A DNA stretch of 64,000 nucleotides from Cladocopium goreaui (taxonomy: Eukaryota > Sar > Dinophyceae > Suessiales > Symbiodiniaceae). The stretch spans positions 186,001 to 250,000 of the forward strand of contig CAMXCT020001101.1 in the NCBI GenBank assembly GCA_947184155.2, written 5' to 3'. Each line of letters starts with the position of its first letter. The stretch's first letter is position 1. The position numbers and the translations under genes are program-made. The notes under the pieces were generated by a model. It did no database searches, was not told the DNA's origin, and saw nothing but the letters and a program-made list of their open reading frames with translations. Below are positions 15,101 through 24,574 of this stretch, piece by piece.

Positions 15101-16774
15101 CGGCAGTGCCGACTGAGATCTGGAGCTCGCGGTTGAGGTCCGGCAGTGCTCACTGAGATCTGGAGCTTGCGGTTGAGGTCCGGCAGTGCACACTGACATC
15201 TGGAGCTCGTGGTTGAGGTCCGGCAGTGCCCACTAGAATCTGGAGTTCGCGGTTGAGGAGCAGGAGAAGAAGGAGGAGGAGAAGAAGGAGGAGGATGAGA
15301 AGGAGAAAGCAACTCTGATAAAATCTAGAGACCCTCACCTGCCAGGGTGGGGAAATACAGAATTACCAAAATCTCTGGGTTGGGGGCCCTAAGAAAATGT
15401 CACCCATACTGACCCTTACCCATTTTTCCACTGCTTCAAGTGTGCACTTATGGCATCCCAAGCATATTTGATGCCTCTGATGTCTGCCTGTGCCGCAGAC
15501 TTTGGCAGGATGGAACATGATGGAACTCGTAGTGGGAAAACGGAACCTTCGATGCCCTCAAAAACAGAAAAGGGATTGCTTTGATGGGAAATGAAACATG
15601 ACTGGATTTATACCTAGCATGTATATATATATATATATGTATAATATATATATATATACACACACGATTCTGTACATTAAAATAATACAAACATCCTATG
15701 GATCATCATCTGAAATGCTGGTGTTGCTTATGCACATGAAATACCTTCCTTGAAGATGTTACAGTCACATGGTTTACCGGCACACCATTGCTGGCAAGGG
15801 AGTATATGATCCCTTGTGCTCAGTGGTTTGGTTAAATGTCCAGTAATGCTGCTGAAAATCATCGTGCTTTCTTGTTGCTTAAACAGCTGAACATGTGCTT
15901 TGTTGGCTCAATTCCGTTTCCTGTTGAGTGACAAAGGTTATGCATCCCTCGTTTCTTAGGTGGTTGATACCCCCTGTGATTGTAAATCCTCCATGATAAC
16001 CCAGCTATCAGTTGAAGTAAATCCAAGCAGGTTGGACCCAAACAGGTATGTACTCCATCGAAACGTCAACATAATCCATCAACCGACTTTTCACCATGGA
16101 CAATAGATAAGCCATTATTCACCAAGATCTACCACGAACGGGGAAATGCATGAAAATACCACTGACATAAACCATCATAGACCCCAACCAACAGCAGCTT
16201 CAAGTCAAGTCTCCCGTAATGGTCGCACATTAACGGTCGCATCACAGTGCTCAGATTGGGAACACCGGCCATGCCTAAGTACAGGGCGGTGACGGCCATG
16301 ACCCAGCTAGGGCAACATAGGGATTCACAAGCATCTTAAGGTGAGCTTGTCTGGAAATAGGGTATCCCATTCTGTTCTTATCAGATGATTTAAACTTGCC
16401 GTTTTTTGGTGAAATCCAGCATTTTCCGGTCACGAAGGTGATGTTTCAAGTCCACAAAAGAATGAATCAAAATGGTACAGTAATTCTGCAGGATCCTGTA
16501 GAGATCCATTTACATAAAACAACTGGGCGGATCTATCACTGCATACATGTACATGATTTCTCCGGAGTATACATGCTCGAGGATGGATTTGTTCCTCTTC
16601 TGTTTCACCAGTGGGGCCTTTTTGTGGTTAAGCCCAACCCTTCTATGGTTTCAACATGGATAGCCAGTTGTCCATCTGTCCTGTACAATCATGTACGGGG
16701 TGATAAACCCGACCTTCATTGGAAAGCCTACCTTGTGGAAATGTCACGCCCACGGATCTTTGGGCGAAAAGACG
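187..16774 (-). CDS. Gene A: unrecognised multi-exon protein, 5' end not found
   Basis: Modelled exons in transcript order: 16732-16774, 14424-14465, 13598-13653, 13294-13391, 12492-12529, 12198-12219, 11273-11296, 10156-10192, 9184-9213, 8590-8643, 5547-5580, 4870-4906, 3704-3767, 3155-3189, 2492-2543, 1898-1926, 787-843 and 187-270. Each has an AG acceptor and a GT, GC or GA donor. Phases agree throughout and give about 278 codons ending in TGA at 187-189. The exon at 13294-13391 is hydrophobic and Trp/Cys-rich ([18 protein letters not shown]). The exon at 8590-8643 gives another apolar stretch ([17 protein letters not shown]). The last exon is charged ([14 protein letters not shown]). I recognise no domain. 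It lies just downstream of the thioredoxin gene on the same strand. The best-supported part is 8.6 kb down to the stop; upstream exons have more alternative frames. Some blocks, for example 787-843 and 1898-1926, are also open on the plus strand. Confidence 0.42.
1640..1775. repeat. Dispersed repeat, copy 1 of 3
   Basis: Contains AATTCACCAACCTG, CCACTTGGGGATGATTCCCC, a short inverted pair around ATTGGTCCGATGAACCAAT and AATTCATC near the end. Related copies at about 27900-28010 and 40205-40300. Confidence 0.5.
2186..2252. repeat. Inverted repeat hairpin
   Basis: CCACAGGAACCTGTTGGATA is followed by a T-rich loop and ATATCCAACAGATTCCTGTG. Confidence 0.65.
2272..2376. mobile_element. Introner-like element, family 1
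   Basis: About 105 bp, ends TACCCTCTGGTTATTTGACA and, inverted, TAAATAACCAAAGGGTA. The core has the family's GAAAATCACCAT and GGCCATTTTCC blocks, themselves near-inverted. It lies wholly inside the intron between gene A exons 2492-2543 and 1898-1926. Confidence 0.8.
4585..4678. mobile_element. Introner-like element, family 2
   Basis: Left end TTGGTGGTTTCAACCCC, right end the inverse TTTGAAACCACCAATCAG. The centre has the family's CTGAAAAATATG-like and GGGAAGGATTGTCCC blocks. Gene A intron. Confidence 0.8.
4682..4787. mobile_element. Introner-like element, family 1
   Basis: Ends CCCTCTGGTAAACTAACATA and its inverse TTAAATTACCAGAGGG; same core as the other copies. It sits a few bases from a family 2 element (4585-4678), inside a gene A intron. 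Confidence 0.85.
5827..5840 (+). other. Match to part of the dinoflagellate spliced leader
   Basis: GTAGCCATTTTGGC is identical to 14 consecutive bases of the dinoflagellate spliced leader as I recall it. It lies 6 bp upstream of an 82-codon plus-strand ORF (5846-6094). It also overlaps the dispersed TTTGGCCATAAAT motif, so chance is possible. Confidence 0.3.
5835..6215 (+). repeat. Degenerate dispersed motif TTTGGCCATAAAT
   Basis: The motif recurs at about 5835, 6083 and 6166, with a GGGCATAAAT variant near 6200, on either side of an 82-codon plus-strand ORF. Spacing is irregular. Confidence 0.45.
5846..6094 (+). CDS. Single-exon ORF after the spliced-leader-like sequence
   Basis: 82 codons from ATG to TAA, including [20 protein letters not shown] and [13 protein letters not shown], which look protein-like; the first 30 codons are AT-rich and less convincing. 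No family is recognised. It lies on the plus strand inside the long gene A intron 5581-8589. If real, it could be a retroposed gene; it may equally be chance. Confidence 0.22.
   Translation: MYFPMLDLVSYLITVYGLISYVKFRFNPSSGHEMLRKTDHLNLDDLRKLEGHLTRKLGPLVRLFEPQRWVPVLYKAGRSLWP
6705..7205. repeat. GATA/GATG microsatellite
   Basis: About 500 bp of four-base repeats of GATA and variants (GATG, GATC, GAAA). The long minus-strand ORFs rich in Ser/Ile/Tyr/Leu here are translations of the repeat. Gene A intron. Confidence 0.95.
7424..7740. repeat. Minisatellite of AACCAAGAACCAGG-like units
   Basis: Purine-rich tandem repeats of 7- and 14-bp units. All six frames are nearly open because of the composition, so the ORFs are not taken as genes. 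Confidence 0.9.
9530..9649. mobile_element. Diverged introner-like element, family 1
   Basis: Starts TACCCTCTGGTAAACGTTTA and ends with an inverted TTTACCAGGGG. The core is rearranged relative to the consensus. Gene A intron. Confidence 0.55.
11490..11645. repeat. TA-rich microsatellite
   Basis: Alternating TA with interspersed ATGATTG and AATTA; typical of the many TA tracts found in nearly every intron here. Confidence 0.9.
14580..15060. repeat. Degenerate tandem repeat of TTCTGGCAT units
   Basis: Many imperfect copies of ATTCTATCTGGCATT and TTCTGACAT, about 10 to 20 bp each. Gene A intron. Confidence 0.85.
15053..15260. repeat. 52-bp tandem repeat with an inverted first copy
   Basis: Three to four copies of a unit with ACTGAGATCTGGAGCTCGCG and GTTGAGGTCCGGCAGTGC from about 15112. 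The same unit is present inverted at 15057-15095, so copies 1 and 2 can form a GC-rich stem of about 37 bp. Confidence 0.85.
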
Positions 16775-17019
16775 CTGAAACCGGGTCCGTTTTTTGGTCC
16801 CCACATGCGGGTGGATGGACCATGATTTCTGCGCAACATACCAGTTTTGACACCACAAAAAGAGTTCACCTTTTGAGTGTTCAAGTAGTGATGGAAAACT
16901 TATCTAGGTATCTCACCATTTTGGGATGACAGATCATCTTGTGTTGGTTCAGTTCAATCATCCTTTTTTCTCGTAGATGTGAAGATTTCCACCTTCGGGC
17001 GTGTGGGGTGCTAACTCAC

Positions 17020-17036
17020 CAACTTGGGATGTCCAT
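17020..17036 (-). CDS. Possible first exon of gene A
   Basis: A 17-nt block begins with ATG and ends at a strong donor (GTGAGT). It has no AG acceptor upstream, as expected of an initial exon. It sits between the thioredoxin stop and the first modelled exon of gene A. Its phase (2) does not match the frame I use for 16732-16774, so either that frame, this start, or a missed exon is at fault. Confidence 0.2.
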
Positions 17037-17288
17037 TGCCCGCGTGGTTTGCCCAAAAAAGGCGTACGTGTGTGTATATATATATATATATGTGTGTGTT
17101 TATATATACGTATATGTTCCCAAAATTGCCATTTCAACTAGGGAAATGTATCGTAATGTATCATATCTTGTCATAGCCATAGCCACATATAGCCACTATG
17201 TTTGGGGTAGCGGGGTAGCGTTTGTTTTCAGAGAACCCCATGGCTTTTTTGGTGAAAGCCCAGGGACCACGGCCAAGATACGGGAAGA

Positions 17289-20200
17289 TCATGCCTCGAC
17301 TTCACTCAACAAGTTCTTCTCAATGAAATCCTGAGAAAGACTTGGCGAAGGGAAAGGGGATGCAAGTGTTGATGAAAGAAATAAATAGAACTTATATATA
17401 TACTTTAACATCATATAAATATGTATGCATCTTGACCCTCTAGAAGTGTTTCTACACAACCGTTAAATAAATAAAAACTTGACCCAAATCATCCAAAATC
17501 AACAAGTTTATTCCGATCTAGTTCTAGCTATGATACTATCAGTTCTATCATGTTCTATCAAATCTAAGTCGGCCATTCACTTGATGCTTCCCCTATACAC
17601 ACTTTCATTGGAATAATCCCAAGTAAATGTGTTTGCACCATGAAAACATCATGGTTCGACCCATACGTACTTGCATACTTATGTAACCATCACTCATGGG
17701 GCTTGGTCAGCCATTCCACAATTATATCGATTGTGCTGACTGGACTTCATTTTTGAACAAATTGGTGTTTGCGAAACTGTGACATTCAAGCAAACTGAAA
17801 TGGAATGTTCGATTTGGAGGTTCTCCACATAAAATATCCCATGGCCCATGGCTATGGTAACTCCCACTTCACTGAATGACCAGAGTTTGATGCTTAAACC
17901 AGGATTCATCCTCTATTTTGGATGTGATCTTTATCTAGAACCTCCAAGTAACCGTAAAAATCTGTTTTACCCCAGAAAAAAAAAAAAAAACAACATGTGT
18001 TTTTCCCCACATGTACTTGTACTTTTACCATTCTCGGGAGGCCCTGCCTGGAGCCATTCCGAGTTCACCATGCCTTCAATTTTGGCCACGGGCCTTGGTA
18101 CGTACCAAGGCAGCCATTCGTCATCCGTGGAGATCCTAAGGGGGGTTCCATAATGGGAGTACCCCAAAATGGATGATAAGGAAAAACCCATTAAAATAGG
18201 TGATTTAGGGGTGCCCCCATTTTAGGAAACCTCCATATATATATATATAAACACATACCTCCGGTAATTTAACATAGCGAACTGGAAAATCACCATGCTA
18301 TTAATAGGTAAATGATCGTCAACTATTTCTATGGCCATTTTCCATAGCAAATTGTTAAATTACCAGAGGGTGTGTGTATGTATATATATATATTAAATAT
18401 ATATATATATATGTATAATGCATATGAATATGAAGTATAAAAAGTTGATATACTGTTGATATTAATCACTAGTGTTTACCCATTACTACCTTTGGAATCC
18501 ATGTTTGATTGTCCCTCGTGGTTCTGGTACCCACCGTCTGCCCTCATTTCGGTGCCGACTTCATATTCCCATCTTTGAAGAACAGCAGCGTCGGAAGGGC
18601 CTGTCAGCCGCTCTGACAGCTTCTTCCCATCGGAATACAAGGTTTCGAACATGGGAGTAGTATTGGAGTATAGCTTTCTATGGGTGCTATCAGCCAGGGG
18701 GTCCCTATAAATTCCACTAGTAGACTAAACTTGGGTCATTTCTACTGCTTTAAGACCATCTATTGAAAGTGTTTCTGGAATTTTCTGGGTAGTTTTTTTG
18801 GCGTTTTGAAGCAGTTCTGTACAGTAACCATTCAAACATGCCCAAAATCTGACATCAGCTACAGCATAACCCATATCTCAGCGATTCTACAAAAAGGAAA
18901 CCATGGATATTCCCATTGAATATGGGCGTTTCCGGTTTCAATGTTCCCAGAAAAACCAATGCAATGACTCAAGCCATGCGCCTCAATATGAAGTTCAGTG
19001 GCAATCTCGGTCTCCACGTCGGTATCCACCTCGCATGACTTCCCTACAACACTTTCCACTGGTCAATGGATTGGCCTAAGGAACAAATTACAGGAAAACC
19101 CACTATTCAATGGAAAAATCAATGGTTTCCGGTTTCGATTTTCCTGTAAACCAATCCATTGAACTGGGGCTTCAGAGCAACCGGAGTGCTACATGCCAAG
19201 TCAGGGAGAGCTAAACCCTGCGGCCCAAGCTATCTGAATTGTCAATCTCCAAGGGTACCAGATTTGAGGGGCCGGAGATTTGCGAACAAACTTATATAAA
19301 CGATCTTCCGGAGGAAGTCCCTGAGACAAACCAGCCACCACGATCCAGTTGCAAAGGGACTTTGACAGGATAAATCTGATAAATGATATATACATATATA
19401 TATATACTATTATATTGACTTATATTAAAACATGGTTAGAATATGTATATATATATATATATTATATATATATGGTCTCGTGTTCTGTGCTCCTACCCCC
19501 CCCAGCCCCCCAATGGTATAGATCCCCAGGTTGCACCCCCTTCCCTTCTATTTGCAAGCTATTGGCAGCATTTCTGAGGTCCACCCACGTATTTGCTAGG
19601 CCTTTGCTGCATTTCTGACTACCAGCCTCGCATTTACTAGGTGCATGCTACCTTTTAGATGACCTACGTAGCACACATACTCCCTCAAAGTACCTACGTG
19701 CTACCTATAGTCATATATACATGTGCTCTGTATCTACTTGCTATATATATATATATACACATGTATACATTATAGATACATACATATGTTGTGTTTTTTT
19801 ACATGCACACGTATATATATATATACATACATACAGACAAACATACATACATACAAACACAGATAACATAACATACCTAACATACATACCATACCATACC
19901 ATACCATGCCATGCCATACCATACCATACCATACATACACACCAACATACATACATACCAACATACCAACATACATACATACATACATACATACCTACGT
20001 ACGTACATACATACATACATACATACCAACATACATACCAACATACATACATACGTACATACATACATACGTAAATACATACCTAGGTACATACATACGT
20101 ACATACGTACATACGTTCATGCGTACATACGTACATACGTACATACATACATGCATACATACATTAATTACATTACATTCATTAATTACATTACATACAT

Positions 20201-23200
20201 CAATTACATTACATACATGAATTACATTACATACATCAATTACATTACATACATCAATTACATTACATACATACATTACATTACATACATTACATAACTA
20301 ACATACATACATACATACATACATACATACATACATACATACATACATACATTACATTACATTAAAATACATTAAATTACATTACATTACATTACATACC
20401 ATAACATACCATAACATATCATAACATACCATAACATAAAATAACATACAATAACATAACATAACATTACATTACATTACATACCATAACATACCATAAC
20501 ATATCATAACATACAATAACATAACATTACATAACATTACATACAACATATATTCATATACATATATATGCGCAGTACCACACCCCCGCCACACCACAGG
20601 GGGGAGGGGGGACAGTACCACACCCCCACCACACCACAGGGAGGGGAAGGGGACAGTACCACACCCCCACCACACCACAGGCGGGGGAGGGGCACAGTAC
20701 TATGGCTGACCCATGACCATGGCCGGGGGGGGAGGGGACCATATATACACATACTGGATGGCTCAAATTGTTCAACACTGAAACACCTGAGCTACTTGGG
20801 TGGAACGGATTGATCCAAAATTGGCCCATTTCGACTATGTCACTATAATATGTATTTCTGCTTTGAAACTAAACTTAAACCAACAACCTTGACCATATCA
20901 GCTGGTTCAGTCCCAGGATTTCCAGAACGTCAAACCTGGATTATGTAATGAACGCCCACAATAAATATGGGGGGGTACCCCCACAATAGTGATGTAAATT
21001 AGGACCAGAATTGGTACCTCCCATATGATAAACATGTTTTTTTTTATCAATCCCGCGTTAGCATGATCTTCTCCCACCACTTCAACGCAGTTCGACGTTG
21101 CAGCCGGAGATCCTTCAAAATGGTGACCCGATCTGCCATGTTCCCTGCGACCTGTCTGCTGATTTGGGTCTGAAAATTGGGGGGATACCCCAATGTTCAC
21201 CATATTAAGACAAGAATAGGGGAAATATGGGGACATGTTGAGTGGAACAATGATGATTTAATCCGTATATAATAAGTTTAAAAGAAATGGGCGTCTACCA
21301 TAGTTTTCGACCAAAAGATTGGACCAATGTTGACCTGTCCAAGACTTGACCTGCGCTTCTCCTGGGTTCTGCAATTCATCTGAGATGCACCCAATGCAAC
21401 CATCTCAAACAATCACAATTTTTATGAGTGCTAATTGTAAACTATAAACCATCCCCAGTCATGGTAGTTTTATGGCATTGGGTTGCTTACTCTATTCTAC
21501 GTCTGAAACAGACACTTATGACATAGGCATCAAAATCACAAAGTGTTACACAACATGTCCCCAATTTGGGTGAAATCTTCCCGCTGTCGGAAAGAAACTG
21601 TCCCGGATCTGGTGATTTTCCGAAGATCTGCTCGTTTTGTGGGTCCTCACTCATGCCAATCATAGAGGTGAGAGATTGTGAATATCCTGGGTATTTGAAA
21701 ACTGGATATTTGAAGGTATCAATCATGTTTCATGGATATTTGAAAACTGTGATACTCCATTTCAGTCTTTACACATGCACGTATCCTGTAAACAGAATCA
21801 CATTTTGCAGGGTAGATGCATTTGCATATTCATCCCAGTTATATAAGAACTGGTTGCTAGTTTCAACCACCTGAAAAAAACAAATGAGCCATCATACCAA
21901 GTAAGAGGGACCATCAAAAGTGAAACCACCAACCAGTTTTCTCACTTGTGAATGGATTCTATCGCCCTCTGCTATAGGATGTTAATCAAAACAAGTTCAG
22001 TCGATGTGGATTTCAAACCCACCTGCCACCTGTCAATGGGTTGCATGCCCATGTGATGGACCCCATTTAAAAGATGAAACACCCATTGCATTCCCTATTT
22101 TCAATAGGATACTCGTCCAATTATCCTTTTTGTGTTTGTTGACCATTTACCTTTGTTGAAGTGCCGGTGACACAACTACACTTGGCAAAATTGAATATCT
22201 TGGCTAGTGACCGTCACTAGTGACCCTCGAATGTTTGGCCCAGGAGCCTTGACCAACTCTGGAGTTAGCATTTGACCTCGATGCTGAAGTTGCCATGGCT
22301 TGAATAAGCAAACGGGCCCCGTTTGGCAAGGCCTATAAGGATTTCACTAACAGCCATGGAGATTGAAACCGTAAAAAAGGAATCAAACATTACGAGTTTA
22401 ATAGAGATAAACTAAGCAATAAACATGGTGATTGAGTCCATAACGGGTCCTAGCAAAAATGGGAGTTGAGGGCACCCCACAGATTTTTCCCAAAGGATTT
22501 CTATCTTGGGACCAGGCATGGACCGCACCAGGTGGCATAGAAATCCACCACCACGGGCTTCCCCTGTTGAACCTGGCTGGACACCAGGGGATCGTTGTGG
22601 AAATGAGATGTGGGAAACACTGGCCATAAACCTACCATAGGGGGATTTGTTTTTACCAATAATTAATGTATTCACCACAGACTTTAGTTTCTATAGACAT
22701 TTCTAGTGGCGTATACTAGGATTCTCATCAAAATGAACAGGGCTTGACGAACTCGTTGCTGGGGTGTATATCTAATTGGTTGGCGCAAATTATGCTGGCT
22801 ACAAGGATTTACCGTTCAAATCCACTTCCTTTTCTTTCTAGTTACCTTTGGGTTACAAGTGGATACATAAGCATGTTATAGGCATAGGGGTTCTATCCCA
22901 ACTCATGGAGGCTACCACCATGGTTTTACCATGTTTTACCCATTTATAACCTCAACTCCACCCCGAAGAACTTTGGTGCTTGGATCCATGTATCTTGGAT
23001 CCAAGTGCTTTTTTTTCATCGTCCAGGATCCAACGAAAGTTGGCTCAAAAGAAATGAGGTGGCTCTTAGAACCCCAAAAAATCCTCAGTTTCATGGGTTG
23101 AAAAAATCTGCACCTCTGCAATGACCATTTGCCCATTTAATATCATTTTATTCCATTGGGATCTTGGAAAATGCTGTTGATACCAATAAGGATCCCCATT

Positions 23201-24574
23201 GAATTAATGAAGTATACTTGGATTATTGAATGCTAGCTGCTATCTGTTTTGTCATCAATATTATACGTGGAAATAATCTGTATATATCCAAGTATACACT
23301 GTTAATCCAGTTCAGTGCTATCCCCAGTGTTGAAGTATCCTATCAATATCAATCAATATTATATATCTGTTACCCTCCAGTAAATTAACACGACTCGACC
23401 CTGCCATTCATCAGGGTTGGAAGATATTTTTTTCCACTAAGGTCACTGGTGATCTTCAGGGTCCAGTGGTGTTAATTTACCAGAGGGTAATCCATCACTG
23501 GGTTAGCGCCAAGCTGCTGCAAGTTCCAACTCCACAGAGGTCGACTGCATCACACCTGAAGCGACTTGCCGCGAAGCTGAATTCACCATAGCTTTATTAT
23601 TTACAATATCAGGTGATGAAACTGTAGACATATACATACCACATCTATAGTATGTAAATGTAAATGTGTATATATATATATACTACATTATTATACTATG
23701 ATGATATTTTATTATGTGTCCACATACATATATTGTTCTATAATAGATTGGAAATGACTCGAATTCATTGACCACCCAAAGCCACGGAGTACGCTAAGTG
23801 AATGCTTGTGAGCCCAGTCATACCCAATGTTTGAGCAATTCCCATCTTGCACATATGGCACTGGGTCAAAACTCGCATTTTCCTGTAGCTCACATGATTC
23901 AATTTCCAGAAACGAAGAAGATGCTTGTATATGCTTGTCATGTTGTTGGCACGTTCATCAATCCAACTTAGCTATGTGGCGAAAAGCCCCTATATCCCAA
24001 GTGTGTACATAATCCTGATTAGCTACCACCAACTTTGATATCCGATACTTTCCTCGACCTCGAAATATGCCCATCAAAATGGGTACAGTAAAAGTACCAA
24101 CATCTTGGGGTAACATGTACTGTAGTTTCTTAAAAAAATAAAAATTGGGGGTCTAGGTACCCATATGCTTGGCTCAAGATAAACAAAGGTGCCCACATGA
24201 AGTATAATGAAATAAATCGGATTCCTGTACGAGATTTCCTAATTTGGTAGATCACGGGAGATGAAGCATTGGAACATATTGGAACTAACGATTTATCACC
24301 GACTCAGCATCCAGACCCACCAAAGTGCCATGCATCGTAATATGAGAAAACAATGGGGATGAGTCAATGAATTTCTAGTTCATGGATGCCCATAGTCACA
24401 ATATCCGAGAATCAATCTTTATGCCATAATAATCGCAATATCCTAGAATAATCACCATATGCCAGCATTTTCCATGTGTACCTCAGTGTTTATCCAAAAC
24501 AAATAGGCACTGACGATGATAAACCCGGGCCCCGACCTCCAGCAGATCTGGCGCTTCTGGGAACATTGCGGCGG
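17289..24574 (-). CDS. Thioredoxin, probably plastid type (y-like), eight micro-exons, 5' end incomplete
   Basis: Exons in transcript order: 24525-24574, 23515-23555, 22513-22572, 21113-21169, 18982-19029, 18560-18600, 18048-18093 and 17289-17330, giving 128 codons to the stop TGA at 17289-17291. The third exon carries KPVVVDFYATWCGPC, the redox-active dithiol motif. Exon 5 gives VDTDVETEIATELHIE. Exon 6 gives ALPTLLFFKDG, with the conserved cis-proline. Exon 7 gives PVAKIEGMVNSEWLQ, and the last exon gives DFIEKNLLSEVEA. This follows the whole thioredoxin fold in order. Family role: reduction of target disulfides, usually using ferredoxin- or NADPH-thioredoxin reductase. The IEALPT context resembles plastid thioredoxin y. 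The first exon is Arg/Ser-rich (RRNVPRSARSAGG), like a transit peptide; both points are inference. Donors are GT, GC, GT, GA, GC, GT, GC. The end of exon 3 is unsure: the canonical GT donor leaves the spacing after CGPC two residues short and drops the usual proline. Confidence 0.88.
18141..18235. mobile_element. Introner-like element, family 3, in a thioredoxin intron
   Basis: Left arm GGTTCCATAATGGGAGTACC, right arm GGGGTGCCCCCATTTTAGGA followed by AACCTCC: imperfect inverted ends. It shares its arms and an internal GGTGATTTAGGGG-like stretch with 38283-38400. Confidence 0.6.
18258..18371. mobile_element. Introner-like element, family 1, in a thioredoxin intron
   Basis: Ends ACCTCCGGTAATTTAACATA and TTGTTAAATTACCAGAGGGT; core GAAAATCACCATGCTATTAA. 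It lies in the intron between thioredoxin exons 18560-18600 and 18048-18093. Confidence 0.8.
19062..19166. repeat. Inverted repeat, introner-sized
   Basis: GTCAATGGATTGGCC at the left, AACCAATCCATTGAAC at the right, about 105 bp, in the thioredoxin intron just before exon 18982-19029. Confidence 0.6.
19741..20540. repeat. TACA/TAACA microsatellite block
   Basis: About 800 bp of four- and five-base repeats (CATA, CATAC, CATTA). Lies in the thioredoxin intron between 21113 and 19029. Confidence 0.95.
20575..20735. repeat. GC-rich tandem repeat of about 57 bp
   Basis: Three copies built on CAGTACCACACCCCCACCAC and ACCACAGGGAGGGG. ORFs here are repeat translations. Confidence 0.8.
21847..21936. 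mobile_element. Introner-like element, family 2, diverged
   Basis: AACTGGTTGCTAGTTTCAAC at the left and GTGAAACCACCAACCAGTTT at the right form the inverted ends. Thioredoxin intron. Confidence 0.65.
22513..22572 (-). CDS. Thioredoxin active-site exon
   Basis: Twenty codons reading VQQGKPVVVDFYATWCGPCL, with acceptor CAG at 22573-22575 and a GT donor just after. The two cysteines of WCGPC are the catalytic pair. The preceding exon (23515-23555) ends in SVELELAA, so the joined reading matches the usual helix followed by the central strand of a thioredoxin. Extending the exon through the next two codons (V, P) restores the usual length between CGPC and the next strand, but the donor would then be non-canonical. 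Confidence 0.9.
23371..23490. mobile_element. Introner-like element, family 1 ends with a different core
   Basis: Ends TACCCTCCAGTAAATTAACA and TGTTAATTTACCAGAGGGTA, but the centre is unrelated to the common core. It lies in the thioredoxin intron directly after exon 23515-23555, ending about 25 bp from the donor. Confidence 0.65.

Noticed and set aside
16396..16929. 177-codon plus-strand ORF, the longest outside repeats
   Set aside because: It lacks an ATG at its start, has no recognisable domain or coding-like composition, and overlaps a minus-strand block with good splice sites (16732-16774). Probably chance, though I cannot exclude it.
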